Source: Streptomyces xinghaiensis S187 | GTDB lineage: Bacteria > Actinomycetota > Actinomycetes > Streptomycetales > Streptomycetaceae | Reading direction: 5' to 3' | Length of the DNA stretch: 64,000 nt | Assembly (NCBI RefSeq): GCF_000220705.2 | Contig: NZ_CP023202.1 | Location: 6,168,501-6,232,500, forward strand | In this document: one piece after another, positions 27,200 through 36,070 of the stretch | Position numbering within the stretch: position 1 is the stretch's first letter | Layout: each line of letters opens with the position of its first letter | Program-made: the position numbers and the translations under genes | Notes under the pieces: model-generated | What the model was told of the DNA's origin: nothing | Seen by the model: the letters and a program-made list of their open reading frames with translations, nothing else | The model's database searches: none

Positions 27200-27221
27200 C
27201 CCGTCCTCAGCCGAGGACGGG
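27200..27221. terminator. Hairpin between aquaporin and DUF1844 genes
   Basis: Arms 27200-27208 and 27213-27221 pair perfectly over 9 bp with loop AGCC. The TGA of the DUF1844 gene lies inside it. Probably a shared end for the two converging genes; no T-tract. Confidence 0.5.
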
Positions 27222-27593
27222 CCCGGTGAACTTCTCGCCCGGGCCCTGGCCCGGCTCGTCCGGCACCACGGAGGCCTCGCGGAAGGCGAGCTGGAGCGAC
27301 TTGAGCCCGTCCCGCAGCGGTGAGGCGTGGTACGAGCCGACCTCGGTGGCGCCGGCCGTGACCAGCCCGGCCAGCGCGGTGATCAGCTTCCGGGCCTCGT
27401 CCAGGTCCTTGTGCTCCGGGCCCTCCTCGGCGAGGCCGAGGTTGACCGCCGCGGCGCTCATCAGGTGCACCGCCACCGTCGTGATCACCTCGACGGCGGG
27501 GACCTCCGCGATGTCCCGGGTCATGCTGTCGAAGTCGGGGCCGGGCTCGCCGGGTCCGGGGGAGGCGGGCTGCTGCGGAGGAACGTCACTCAT
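27207..27593 (-). CDS. DUF1844 protein
   Basis: 128 codons. The central region (PAVEVITTVAVHLMSAAAVNLGLAE, KDLDEARKLITALAGLVTAG, SYHASPLRDGLKSLQLAFREAS) matches DUF1844, small helical cytoplasmic proteins of unknown function found beside infC in actinobacteria. The N-terminal 20 residues are Pro-rich and disordered. The ATG at 27593 faces the infC leader, so the two genes are divergent and may share control sequences. Confidence 0.85.
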   Translation of the reverse strand: MSDVPPQQPASPGPGEPGPDFDSMTRDIAEVPAVEVITTVAVHLMSAAAVNLGLAEEGPEHKDLDEARKLITALAGLVTAGATEVGSYHASPLRDGLKSLQLAFREASVVPDEPGQGPGEKFTGPVLG

Positions 27594-27676
27594 GGCTCGG
27601 CTTCACTTTCGAATGGAGGGGACGCCCTCAGCCTAGAGCCCGCCGGAGCCGGTGCGACGGGCGGCCCGGGCGCTGG

Positions 27677-27682
27677 TATATT
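27677..27682 (+). promoter_or_regulatory. infC operon promoter -10 box
   Basis: TATATT, the best vegetative -10 in this part of the window, with a poor -35 (TGCGAC, 27653-27658, 18 nt spacer). It predicts a start near 27689 and an infC leader of about 290 nt. Confidence 0.6.
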
Positions 27683-27688
27683 GGATGC

Positions 27689-27980
27689 ACGACCGGTCGG
27701 ACACTCATGTGACCGACCCACAAGTGGAGGCTCCGTTCTCCCACCTGACCGGCTTCGCGGCCGGCGGGTCACCGGTCAGGCAGTGCCCTTCGGCTCGCGG
27801 TCGCGGCCGGGCGGTACCGCCGATGCGCCCCACGGTGAACCGTGGTGGTGCTCCCGGTTTCCGCGGAGCTCCGCCTGTGTCCCGTCCGGGGCGTTTTTGC
27901 GTGCCGCGCGGTGGTCGTCAGATCAGACGTTACGCGGCTGTCCGCCAGACGGTCGCGTGGGTGCTAACCGAGGAGGCCCC
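27689..27980 (+). promoter_or_regulatory. Long structured 5' leader of infC-rpmI-rplT
   Basis: About 290 bases without a convincing gene. A hairpin with 9-bp perfect arms CCTGACCGG (27744-27752) and CCGGTCAGG (27772-27780) stands in its first third. Leaders of infC operons in other bacteria mediate feedback by IF3 or L20; a similar role is inferred. No T-run follows the hairpin, so simple attenuation is not obvious. Confidence 0.45.
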
Positions 27981-28592
27981 ATCAGCGCCGAGCCCCGCAT
28001 CAACGACCGGATCCGAGTCCCCGAGGTACGACTCGTCGGTCCCAGTGGCGAGCAGGTCGGCATCGTGCCGCTTGCCAAGGCACTGGAGCTCGCACAGGAG
28101 TACGACCTCGACCTTGTCGAGGTGGCGGCGAACGCCCGTCCCCCCGTGTGCAAGCTCATGGACTACGGGAAGTTCAAGTACGAGTCGGCCATGAAGGCCC
28201 GTGAGGCGCGCAAGAACCAGGCGCACACGGTCATCAAGGAGATGAAGCTCCGGCCGAAGATCGATCCGCACGACTACGACACCAAAAAGGGTCACGTCGT
28301 CCGGTTCCTCAAGCAGGGCGACAAGGTCAAGATCACGATCATGTTCCGCGGGCGCGAGCAGTCCCGCCCCGAGCTGGGCTTCCGGCTGCTCCAGCGGCTC
28401 GCGGAGGACGTCCAGGACCTGGGCTTCGTCGAGTCCAATCCCAAGCAGGACGGCCGGAACATGATCATGGTTCTCGGTCCGCACAAGAAGAAGACCGAGG
28501 CGATGGCCGAAGCCCGCGAGCTGAAGGCGGCCCGCAAGGCGGAGGCCGCCGGCGAGCAGCAGCCCGCCGAGGAGCCCGCCGAGGCGTCGTAA
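27981..28592 (+). CDS. infC: Translation initiation factor IF-3, predicted AUC start
   Basis: 203 codons. The conserved protein begins SAEPRINDRIRVPEVRLVGPSGEQVG. Its N-domain is followed by the linker YESAMKAREARKNQAHTVIKEMKLRPKID and the C-domain (FLKQGDKVKITIMFRGREQSRPELG, VESNPKQDGRNMIMVLGP), all normal for IF-3. No ATG, GTG or TTG in this frame is correctly placed behind the strong GAGGAGG (27970-27976). The codon at 27981, four bases after it, is ATC. E. coli infC uses AUU for autoregulation through IF-3 start-codon proofreading; AUC here would serve the same purpose. The acidic, Ala-rich C-terminal tail (EAAGEQQPAEEPAEAS) is usual in Streptomyces. Confidence 0.93.
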   Translation: MSAEPRINDRIRVPEVRLVGPSGEQVGIVPLAKALELAQEYDLDLVEVAANARPPVCKLMDYGKFKYESAMKAREARKNQAHTVIKEMKLRPKIDPHDYDTKKGHVVRFLKQGDKVKITIMFRGREQSRPELGFRLLQRLAEDVQDLGFVESNPKQDGRNMIMVLGPHKKKTEAMAEARELKAARKAEAAGEQQPAEEPAEAS

Positions 28593-28743
28593 GCCCCGGG
28601 GCGCCCGCGGCCGCGGGCCCGGTGGGCCCGCGCGGGAACCCCGTCCGGGACGGCCGTCCCGGACACCAACCGAACCAACTGACGCTTCCGCAGGCCGGTC
28701 CTCCGGACCGGGGAGGCGCCACCTACGAGGAGAGAACGGCGAC

Positions 28744-28938
28744 ATGCCGAAGAACAAGACGCACAGTGGTGCACGCAAGCGCTTCAAGCTCACCGGCTCC
28801 GGCAAGGTGATGCGCCAGCGCGCCGGTCGCCGCCACCTTCTCGAGCACAAGCCGTCCACCCTGACGCGCCGTCTTGCCGGCAAGACCGAGATGGCCCCGG
28901 CCGACGCCAAGAAGATCAAGAAGCTTCTCGGCAAGTGA
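28744..28938 (+). CDS. rpmI: 50S ribosomal protein L35
   Basis: 64 codons, MPKNKTHSGARKRFKLTGSGKV..., the full L35 signature with a strongly basic composition. ATG preceded by GAGGAGAGAA. Middle gene of infC-rpmI-rplT. L35 is a late-assembling protein near the 23S core of the large subunit. Confidence 0.97.
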   Translation: MPKNKTHSGARKRFKLTGSGKVMRQRAGRRHLLEHKPSTLTRRLAGKTEMAPADAKKIKKLLGK

Positions 28939-28943
28939 CGCAG

Positions 28944-28982
28944 ACCGCCCCGGGCGTCCCCAGGGACGCGGACCGGGGCGGT
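28944..28982 (+). promoter_or_regulatory. Compound hairpin between rpmI and rplT
   Basis: Outer 10-bp perfect stem (28944-28953 with 28973-28982) and inner 7-bp stem (28954-28960 with 28963-28969) separated by a 3-nt bulge. No T-tract, and rplT must be transcribed through it, so it is more likely an RNA processing or L20-binding element than a terminator. Confidence 0.45.
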
Positions 28983-29054
28983 GCGCCGCAGAACCGGGAC
29001 CCGTCGATCCGGGCCGCGTGACCATCCCGCGGCCCCGTACAAGGAGTTAAACAA

Positions 29055-29441
29055 GTGGCACGCGTCAAGCGGGCAGTCAACGCCCACAAGAAGCGCCGGG
29101 CGATCCTCGAGCAGGCCAGCGGTTACCGGGGCCAGCGGTCCCGCCTGTACCGCAAGGCCAAGGAGCAGGTCACCCACTCCCTGGTCTACAACTACAACGA
29201 CCGCAAGAAGCGCAAGGGCGACTTCCGGCAGCTGTGGATCCAGCGGATCAACGCCGCGGCCCGCGCCAACGGCATCACCTACAACCGCTTCATCCAGGGT
29301 CTGAAGGCCGCCAACGTCGAGGTGGACCGCAAGATCCTGGCCGAGCTCGCGGTGAACGACGCCAACGCCTTCGCCGCGCTGGTCGAGGTGGCCCAGAAGG
29401 CGCTGCCGAGCGACGTCAACGCCCCGAAGGCCGCTGCCTGA
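29055..29441 (+). CDS. rplT: 50S ribosomal protein L20
   Basis: 128 codons from GTG 29055, preceded by AAGGAG. MARVKRAVNAHKKRRAILEQASGYRGQRSRLYRKAKEQ is the N-terminal basic helix of L20 that threads into 23S rRNA; the globular C-domain follows (RQLWIQRINAAARANGITYNRFIQGLKAANVEVDRKILAELAVNDANAFAALVE). L20 is essential for early 50S assembly and represses its own operon in several bacteria. A strong intrinsic terminator ends the operon 26 bases downstream. Confidence 0.97.
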   Translation: MARVKRAVNAHKKRRAILEQASGYRGQRSRLYRKAKEQVTHSLVYNYNDRKKRKGDFRQLWIQRINAAARANGITYNRFIQGLKAANVEVDRKILAELAVNDANAFAALVEVAQKALPSDVNAPKAAA

Positions 29442-29467
29442 TCCGCAGGCGCCGGCCGAGAGGCTTC

Positions 29468-29505
29468 AGCGGACCCGCAGGCCCTGCCTGCGGGTCCGCT
29501 CTTTT
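29468..29505 (+). terminator. Intrinsic terminator of infC-rpmI-rplT
   Basis: Perfect 13-bp stem (29468-29480 with 29488-29500), 7-nt loop, then CTTTT. The clearest Rho-independent terminator in the window. Confidence 0.93.
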
Positions 29506-29616
29506 GCGGCGGGCGGCCCCGGCCGGGCCCGTCCGCCGCGCACCGCACGAGCGCCGGGCACCGCACCCGCCGCACGCACGCACCGACCGCACCGAGAACG
29601 AAGCGAGCCGCCGCCC

Positions 29617-30471
<855 letters not shown>

Positions 30472-30507
30472 TAGGGTTGCGGCCCGGGGCCGACTTCAGG
30501 GGGTGCG

Positions 30508-31638
30508 GTGAGGGACGTCAGGACTTCGGGGCGGCCGGTGCCGGACACCGGGCCGCCGGTCTCGGCGGCCGACTGGACCCCCGGGCTGACCGCCCTCGGC
30601 CTCGACCCGGACGACCTGCCCGACGGCCTGGCCGTCGCCGACGAGAACGGCCGCCTCATCTGCTTCAACGCCGCGGCCGGGAGGATCACCGGGCTCCGGC
30701 CCTCCCAGGTGCTGGGCCTGCCGCTGGAGCGGGCGCTGCCGCTGGAGGATCTGGAGGGCCGCCGCTGGTGGGCGTGCACCGACCCGTACGGCGGGCTGGC
30801 CACCCGGGTCGGCCAGCCCGAGCGGAACCTCTTACTCCCGGGCGGCCGTGAGGTGCTGGTCTCCGCCCGTTACATACGCCGCCGCCGGCTGGGCCCGGTG
30901 CACCGGCTCGTGATCTCCCTGCGCGGCACCGAGGCCCGGCGCCGCACCGAGCGGAGCCACGCCGAGCTGATCGCCACCGTCGCCCACGAGCTGCGGTCGC
31001 CGCTCACCTCCGTCAAGGGCTTCACCGCCACCCTGCTCGCCAAGTGGGAACGGTTCACGGACGACCAGAAACGGCTGATGCTGGAGACGGTCGACGCCGA
31101 CGCCGACCGCGTCACCCGGCTCATCGCGGAACTGCTCGACATCTCCCGGATCGACTCCGGCCGGCTGGAGATACACCGGCAGCCGGTGGACATGGCCGCC
31201 GCCGTCCGCCGCCATGTCGCGGCGCACGTCGGCGCGGGGGAGCCGGAGGACCGTTTCACCGTCCGCGTCGCGGGGCCGCTGCCGGCGCTCTGGGCGGATC
31301 CGGACAAGGTGGACCAGGTCCTCGGCAATCTGCTGGAAAATGCCGTGCGCCACGGCGAGGGAACCGTCACCATCGAGGTGTCAGCCGCCGACCCGCCGAA
31401 TGAGGGAACGTCCGTCACCGTGAGCGATGAGGGCCCCGGGATCCCCGAGGAGTCGATGAGCCGCGTCTTCACCCGCTTCTGGCGGGGCAGCAAGCGCGGC
31501 GGCACCGGCCTGGGCCTGTACATCGTCAAGGGGATCGTGGAGGCCCACGGCGGGACGATCGAGGTCGGCCGCGCCCCCGGCGGCGGCGCCCGCTTCCGAT
31601 TTACCCTGCCCGTCGCCGTTCCGTCCTTCCTGGCCTGA
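30508..31638 (+). CDS. Orphan PAS-domain sensor histidine kinase containing a TTA codon
   Basis: 376 codons. A PAS domain (about 30-130: LPDGLAVADENGRLICFNAAAGRITGLRPSQVLG) is followed by HisKA (ELIATVAHELRSPLTSVKGF, the phospho-acceptor His about residue 160) and HATPase_c (NLLENAVRHGEG, VSDEGPGIPEE, FTRFWRGSKRGGTGLGLYIVKGIVEAHGG). There is no transmembrane helix, so it senses a cytoplasmic signal. No response regulator gene is adjacent. Codon 109 (30832-30834) is TTA, the only one I found in any gene here. Translation should therefore depend on the bldA tRNA and be confined to late growth. The GTG start is preceded by GGGGG, and TAGGGT (30473-30478) is a candidate -10. Confidence 0.92.
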   Translation: MRDVRTSGRPVPDTGPPVSAADWTPGLTALGLDPDDLPDGLAVADENGRLICFNAAAGRITGLRPSQVLGLPLERALPLEDLEGRRWWACTDPYGGLATRVGQPERNLLLPGGREVLVSARYIRRRRLGPVHRLVISLRGTEARRRTERSHAELIATVAHELRSPLTSVKGFTATLLAKWERFTDDQKRLMLETVDADADRVTRLIAELLDISRIDSGRLEIHRQPVDMAAAVRRHVAAHVGAGEPEDRFTVRVAGPLPALWADPDKVDQVLGNLLENAVRHGEGTVTIEVSAADPPNEGTSVTVSDEGPGIPEESMSRVFTRFWRGSKRGGTGLGLYIVKGIVEAHGGTIEVGRAPGGGARFRFTLPVAVPSFLA

Positions 31639-31671
31639 GCGGCCGCGGGCTTCCCCGTCCCCCGCGCCCCG

Positions 31672-31677
31672 TAGACT
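31672..31677 (+). promoter_or_regulatory. -10 box of pheST
   Basis: TAGACT. Transcription would start near 31684, which is a GTG in frame with pheS. The remaining leader is about 80 nt, too short for a T-box. Confidence 0.5.
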
Positions 31678-31764
31678 CGGGCGGTGGCACCCAGGGCTGC
31701 TCCGGCAGCCGGCGAGCCACCGAGCACGGGCCGCGCAGCCAGCCAATCGGAAACACGGGAAGAG

Positions 31765-32889
31765 ATGTCGGCACCCAATAAGTCGTACGACCCTGTCGAG
31801 GTCGAGGCACTGAAACCGGAACAGATCGCCCGGATGCGGGACGAGGCGCTCGCCGCCATCGCCGCCGCCGGGGATCTCGCGGCCCTGCACGAGGCGAAGG
31901 TGGCCCACGCCGGTGACCGCTCGCCGCTCGCCCTCGCCAACCGCGAGATCGGCGCCCTCCCGCCGCACGCCAAGGCCGACGCCGGCAAGCGCGTCGGCAG
32001 CGCCCGCGGCGAGGTGAAGCGTGCGCTGGGGGTCCGCCAGGAGGAGCTGGAGGCCGAGCGCGACGAGCGCGTGCTGGTCGAGGAGGCGGTGGACGTCACC
32101 CTGCCGCACGACCGCGAACCGGCCGGTGCCCGGCACCCGCTGACCACGCTCATGGAGCGCATCGAGGACATCTTCGTGGCCATGGGCTACGAGGTCGCCG
32201 AGGGCCCCGAGGTCGAGTCGGAGTGGCTGAACTTCGACGCCCTCAACATCGCCCCGGACCACCCGGCCCGCACCATGCAGGACACCTTCTTCGTGGAGTC
32301 CGCCGCCCGGGGCCGCGACGAGTCCGGCGTCGTGCTGCGCACCCACACCTCCCCGGTGCAGATCCGCTCGATGCTCGACCGCGAGCCGCCGGTCTACGTG
32401 ATCTGCCCCGGCCGCGTCTACCGCACCGACGAGCTGGACGCCACCCACACCCCGGTCTTCCACCAGGTCGAGCTGCTCGCCGTGGACGAGGGCCTGACCA
32501 TGGCGGACCTCAAGGGCACCCTGGACCACATGGTCCAGTCCCTCTTCGGCGAGGGCATGACGACCCGGCTGCGGCCGAACTACTTCCCGTTCACCGAGCC
32601 CTCCGCCGAGATGGACATGGAGTGCTACGTCTGCCGCGGCGAGTCCGTCGGCAACCCGGACCGCCCCTGCCGCACCTGCGGCAGCGAGGGCTGGATCGAG
32701 CTGGGCGGCTGCGGCATGGTCAACCCGCGGGTGCTGACCGCCTGCGGCGTCGACCCGGAGAAGTACAGCGGATTCGCCTTCGGGTTCGGCATCGAACGGA
32801 TGCTGATGTTCCGCCACAACGTCGAGGACATGCGAGACATGGTCGAGGGTGACGTGCGCTTCACCCGGCCCTTCGGGATGGAGATCTGA
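31765..32889 (+). CDS. pheS: Phenylalanine--tRNA ligase alpha subunit
   Basis: 374 codons from ATG 31765 (GGGAAGAG upstream), start MSAPNKSYDPVEVEALKP. The N-terminal coiled coil binds tRNA. The class II core follows: HPLTTLMERIEDIFVAMGYEV, VLRTHTSPVQIRSM (motif 2 region), RVYRTDELDATHTPVFHQVELLAV, RPNYFPFTEPSAEMDMECYVC, and motif 3 SGFAFGFGIERMLM. A CYVC/CRTC cysteine set in the insert may bind zinc. It forms an alpha2-beta2 tetramer with PheT and charges tRNA-Phe. The frame stays open upstream to GTG 31684, six bases after a -10 box, so a longer leaderless isoform is possible. Overlaps pheT by TGATG. Confidence 0.96.
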   Translation: MSAPNKSYDPVEVEALKPEQIARMRDEALAAIAAAGDLAALHEAKVAHAGDRSPLALANREIGALPPHAKADAGKRVGSARGEVKRALGVRQEELEAERDERVLVEEAVDVTLPHDREPAGARHPLTTLMERIEDIFVAMGYEVAEGPEVESEWLNFDALNIAPDHPARTMQDTFFVESAARGRDESGVVLRTHTSPVQIRSMLDREPPVYVICPGRVYRTDELDATHTPVFHQVELLAVDEGLTMADLKGTLDHMVQSLFGEGMTTRLRPNYFPFTEPSAEMDMECYVCRGESVGNPDRPCRTCGSEGWIELGGCGMVNPRVLTACGVDPEKYSGFAFGFGIERMLMFRHNVEDMRDMVEGDVRFTRPFGMEI

Positions 32890-35417
32890 TGCGGGTCCCG
32901 CTCAGCTGGCTGCGGGAGTATGTCGACCTCCCCGCCGGCCAGACCGGTCGTGACGTCCAGGCCAGGCTCATCGACGCCGGCTTGGAGGTCGAGACCGTCG
33001 AACAGCTCGGCACCGGCCTCAAGGGCCCGCTGGTGGTCGGCGAGGTGCTGGCCATCGAGGAGCTCACCGGCTTCCGGAAGCCCATCCGCTACTGCCAGGT
33101 GAACGTCGCCGGCGCCAACGGCACCGGCGAGCCGCAGAACATCGTCTGCGGCGCGCGGAATTTCGCCGTCGGCGACAAGGTCGTCGTGGTGCTCCCCGGC
33201 GCCGTGCTCCCGGGCGACTTCGCCATCTCGGCGCGGAAGACCTACGGCAAGGTCTCCGAGGGCATGATCTGCTCGGCCGCCGAGCTGGGCATGTCCGACG
33301 ACCACGAGGGCATCATCGTCCTCCCGCCGGGGCACGAGCCGGGCAGCGACGCGATCGAACTGCTCGAACTCGTCGACGAGGTGCTGGACATCGCCGTCAC
33401 GCCCGACCGCGGCTACTGCCTGTCGATGCGGGGCATCGCCCGCGAGACGGCCACCGCCTACGGCGTCCCGCTGCGCGACCCGGCCCTGCTCGACGTCCCC
33501 GCGCCCAACGAGCACGGCCACCCCGTCGAGGTCGCCGACCCGCGCGCCTGCGACCGCTTCACCGCCCGGACGGTCACCGGCCTCGACCCCGAGGCGCACT
33601 CACCGGTCTGGCTCCGGCGCCGGCTGCAGAAGGCCGGGATGCGGCCCATCTCCCTGGCCGTGGACATCACCAACTACGTGATGCTCGAACTCGGCCAGCC
33701 GCTGCACGCCTACGACCGCGCCCGGCTCGACGGGCCGGTCGGCGTGCGCCGCGCCGAGCCCGGCGAGAAGCTCACCACCCTGGACGGTGTCCAGCGCCTC
33801 CTCGACCCCGAGGACCTGGTAATCACCGACCGCCGCGGCCCCATCGGGCTCGCCGGCGTCATGGGCGGCGCCGACACCGAGATCGGTGACGCGGAGGCCG
33901 ACCCGGAGACCGGCTCGGTCACCGGCGGCACCACCGAGGTCGTCATCGAGGCCGCCCACTTCGACCCGGTGACGGTCGCCCGGACCGCCCGCCGCCACAA
34001 GCTGTCCTCCGAGGCGTCCCGGCGCTTCGAGCGCGGCGTCGACCCCGAGGCCGCCTCGGCCGCCGCCCAGCGCGCCGTCGACCTGCTGGTGCTGCTCGCC
34101 GGCGGCTCCGCGGAGGCCGGGGTCACCGAGGTCGTCACCCCCTCCGGTCCGCACACCGTCAGGATCGCCGCGGACCACCCCGACCGCGTCGCGGGCGTCG
34201 CCTACGGCCGCGAGACCGTCGTCCGCCGCCTCCAGCAGATCGGCTGCGACGTCTACGGGCAGGACGAACTCACCGTCACCGCGCCCAGCTGGCGGCCCGA
34301 CCTCACCGACCCCAACGACCTCGCCGAGGAGGTCATCCGGCTGGAGGGCTACGCCAATCTGCCCTCCACCCTGCCCAGGCCGCCCGCCGGCCGGGGCCTG
34401 ACCGAGCGGCAGCGGCTGCACCGCCGGGTGGGCCGGGCCCTCGCCGGCGCCGGCTTCACCGAGGCGCTCAGCTACCCGTTCCTCGGGGAGAGCGTCTTCG
34501 ACCAGCTCGGCCTGGACGCGGACGACCCGCGCCGCGCCGTGGTGCGGCTGGCCAACCCGCTCGCCGACACCGAGCCCGCGCTGCGCACCACCCTGCTGCC
34601 CGGTCTGCTCGCCGCGCTGCGCCGCAACGACGGGCGCGGCGAACACGATCTGGCGCTCTTCGAGACCGGCCTGGTCTTCCGGCCGACCGGCGCGGAACAG
34701 CCCGCCCCGCGGCCGCCCGTCGACCGCCGGCCCACCGGGGAGGAACTCGCCGCTCTCGCCGCCGCGCTGCCGGACCAGCCGCGCCGCGTCGCGGTCGTCC
34801 TCTCCGGCGCCCGCCGGCTGGGCGGCTGGTGGGGCAAGGGGTCCGCGGCGAACTGGGCCGACGCCGTCGAGGCCGCCCGCACGGTCGCCCGCGAGGCCCG
34901 GGCCGAGCTGACGGTCCGCCAGGACCGGCACGCCCCCTGGCACCCCGGCCGCTGCGCGGCGCTGCTCGCGTCGGTCGGCGGTGAGGAGCGGGTCGTCGGG
35001 CACGCCGGCGAACTGCACCCCCGGGCCGTCAAGGCCCTCGGGCTGCCCGAGCGCACCTGCGCCATGGAGATCGACCTCGACCTGCTGGAGCGGGCCGGGG
35101 CCGGCCCGCTCCGGGCCCCCCGGGTCTCGGCCTTCCCCGTCGCCACCCAGGACGTCGCCCTGGTCGTGGACGGCTCGGTGGCCGCGGCCGACGTCGGCAC
35201 CGCACTGCGCGCCGGCGCCGGGGAGCTCCTGGAGTCCCTGCGGCTGTTCGACGTGTTCACCGGCGAGCAGCTCGGCGAGGGCCGCAAGTCCCTCGCGTAC
35301 ACGCTGCGCTTCCGCGCCCCGGACCGCACACTGACCGCCGAGGAGATCTCCGCGGCGCGCGACGCGGCGGTGGCGGCCGCGGCGGACCGCACGGGGGCGG
35401 TGCTGCGCGGCGCCTGA
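32889..35417 (+). CDS. pheT: Phenylalanine--tRNA ligase beta subunit
   Basis: 842 codons, full length. Domains in order: MRVPLSWLREYVDLPAG start, EMAP/tRNA-binding domain (VVGEVLAIEELTG..NIVCGARNFAVGDKVVV), B3/B4 editing domain (RMRGIARETA region, ISLAVDITNYVMLELGQPLHAYD, and TDRRGPIGLAGVMGG), B5 DNA-binding-like fold, the catalytically inactive synthetase-like core, and a C-terminal FDX anticodon-binding domain (SAFPVATQDVALVVD, LFDVFTGEQLGEGRKSLAYTLRF). It edits mischarged Tyr-tRNA-Phe. Start overlaps the pheS stop, giving coupled translation. A long hairpin terminates the operon. Confidence 0.96.
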   Translation: MRVPLSWLREYVDLPAGQTGRDVQARLIDAGLEVETVEQLGTGLKGPLVVGEVLAIEELTGFRKPIRYCQVNVAGANGTGEPQNIVCGARNFAVGDKVVVVLPGAVLPGDFAISARKTYGKVSEGMICSAAELGMSDDHEGIIVLPPGHEPGSDAIELLELVDEVLDIAVTPDRGYCLSMRGIARETATAYGVPLRDPALLDVPAPNEHGHPVEVADPRACDRFTARTVTGLDPEAHSPVWLRRRLQKAGMRPISLAVDITNYVMLELGQPLHAYDRARLDGPVGVRRAEPGEKLTTLDGVQRLLDPEDLVITDRRGPIGLAGVMGGADTEIGDAEADPETGSVTGGTTEVVIEAAHFDPVTVARTARRHKLSSEASRRFERGVDPEAASAAAQRAVDLLVLLAGGSAEAGVTEVVTPSGPHTVRIAADHPDRVAGVAYGRETVVRRLQQIGCDVYGQDELTVTAPSWRPDLTDPNDLAEEVIRLEGYANLPSTLPRPPAGRGLTERQRLHRRVGRALAGAGFTEALSYPFLGESVFDQLGLDADDPRRAVVRLANPLADTEPALRTTLLPGLLAALRRNDGRGEHDLALFETGLVFRPTGAEQPAPRPPVDRRPTGEELAALAAALPDQPRRVAVVLSGARRLGGWWGKGSAANWADAVEAARTVAREARAELTVRQDRHAPWHPGRCAALLASVGGEERVVGHAGELHPRAVKALGLPERTCAMEIDLDLLERAGAGPLRAPRVSAFPVATQDVALVVDGSVAAADVGTALRAGAGELLESLRLFDVFTGEQLGEGRKSLAYTLRFRAPDRTLTAEEISAARDAAVAAAADRTGAVLRGA

Positions 35418-35444
35418 CCGCGCGCGGTGCCAACGCCCGACGGT

Positions 35445-35485
35445 GAGGGGGCGTTCCGGAGCTCATGGCTCCGGGGCGCCCCCTC
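35445..35485 (+). terminator. Terminator of pheST
   Basis: Arms 35445-35462 and 35468-35485 pair over 18 bp, two of them G-U, with loop TCATG. No T-tract. Starts 28 bases after the pheT stop. Confidence 0.8.
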
Positions 35486-36070
35486 GCCCGTTCCGGAGTC
35501 CGCTCCCGGTCCCGTGGCCGCTCACCGGCCCGTGTGGGCACGAGTGGGCCGGGCACGGGCCGGGCACCGGCCGGGGCGCCGGGGCGGGCGGGCCCACCGG
35601 GCGCGAGCCCGCTCCCAGGCGCGTGCTCCGGCGCGGTGAGCGTCAAGCCGCCGTGCCCTCTCACTCGTTGCCCCAGCACACAGGTCACTGCGGAACCGGC
35701 CCGGTGGCATGGGTCGGCGGCCGGTGAGAGTTGTCCGGGCCGCTGGAGAACAACTGGTCAAACGAGTGCCAAGGGATCGGTGGGCGGTCGGCGCGCCGAG
35801 CAGGATCGTTCCATTACTCGTTCGCGTAAGGGAACCGAACAACTCGCCCGATCGGGTGAAGTCAGTACAACAGGGTTCGCATCGACTCTCCGAGTCGAAA
35901 GACTCGACGCGTTCCGCCGTGGGCACCGCAGAGCAGCAACCGGAGCCCGTCCGCCGGGAGACCACCCGGGGACGCCCGCAGGAGAGACCCGGTCACGGCG
36001 CATCCCGCCGCCCGACGGCTCCGACCGGCCGGGCCGGCGGACGGACGGACCACGAGGGGAACCCGCCGGC
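35486..36070 (+). other. Long intergenic region with a three-arm alternative RNA hairpin
   Basis: 585 bases between the pheST terminator and the phosphatase gene, with noticeably lower GC from about 35740 on. Frames here are open but have no ribosome site or homology. At 35882-35907 three related arms occur: TCGACTC (35882-35888), GAGTCGA (35892-35898) and GACTCGA (35901-35907). Arms 1-2 or arms 2-3 can pair, the latter as CGAGTC-GAAA-GACTCG with a GNRA tetraloop. It probably belongs to the 5' leader of the phosphatase gene. Confidence 0.45.

Noticed and set aside
27959..27980. GTG at 27959 as start of infC
   Set aside because: It is in a different frame from the conserved IF-3 sequence.
31678..31764. 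T-box riboswitch upstream of pheS
   Set aside because: The leader is only about 80 nt, has no T-box sequence or long stem I, and no terminator/antiterminator pair.
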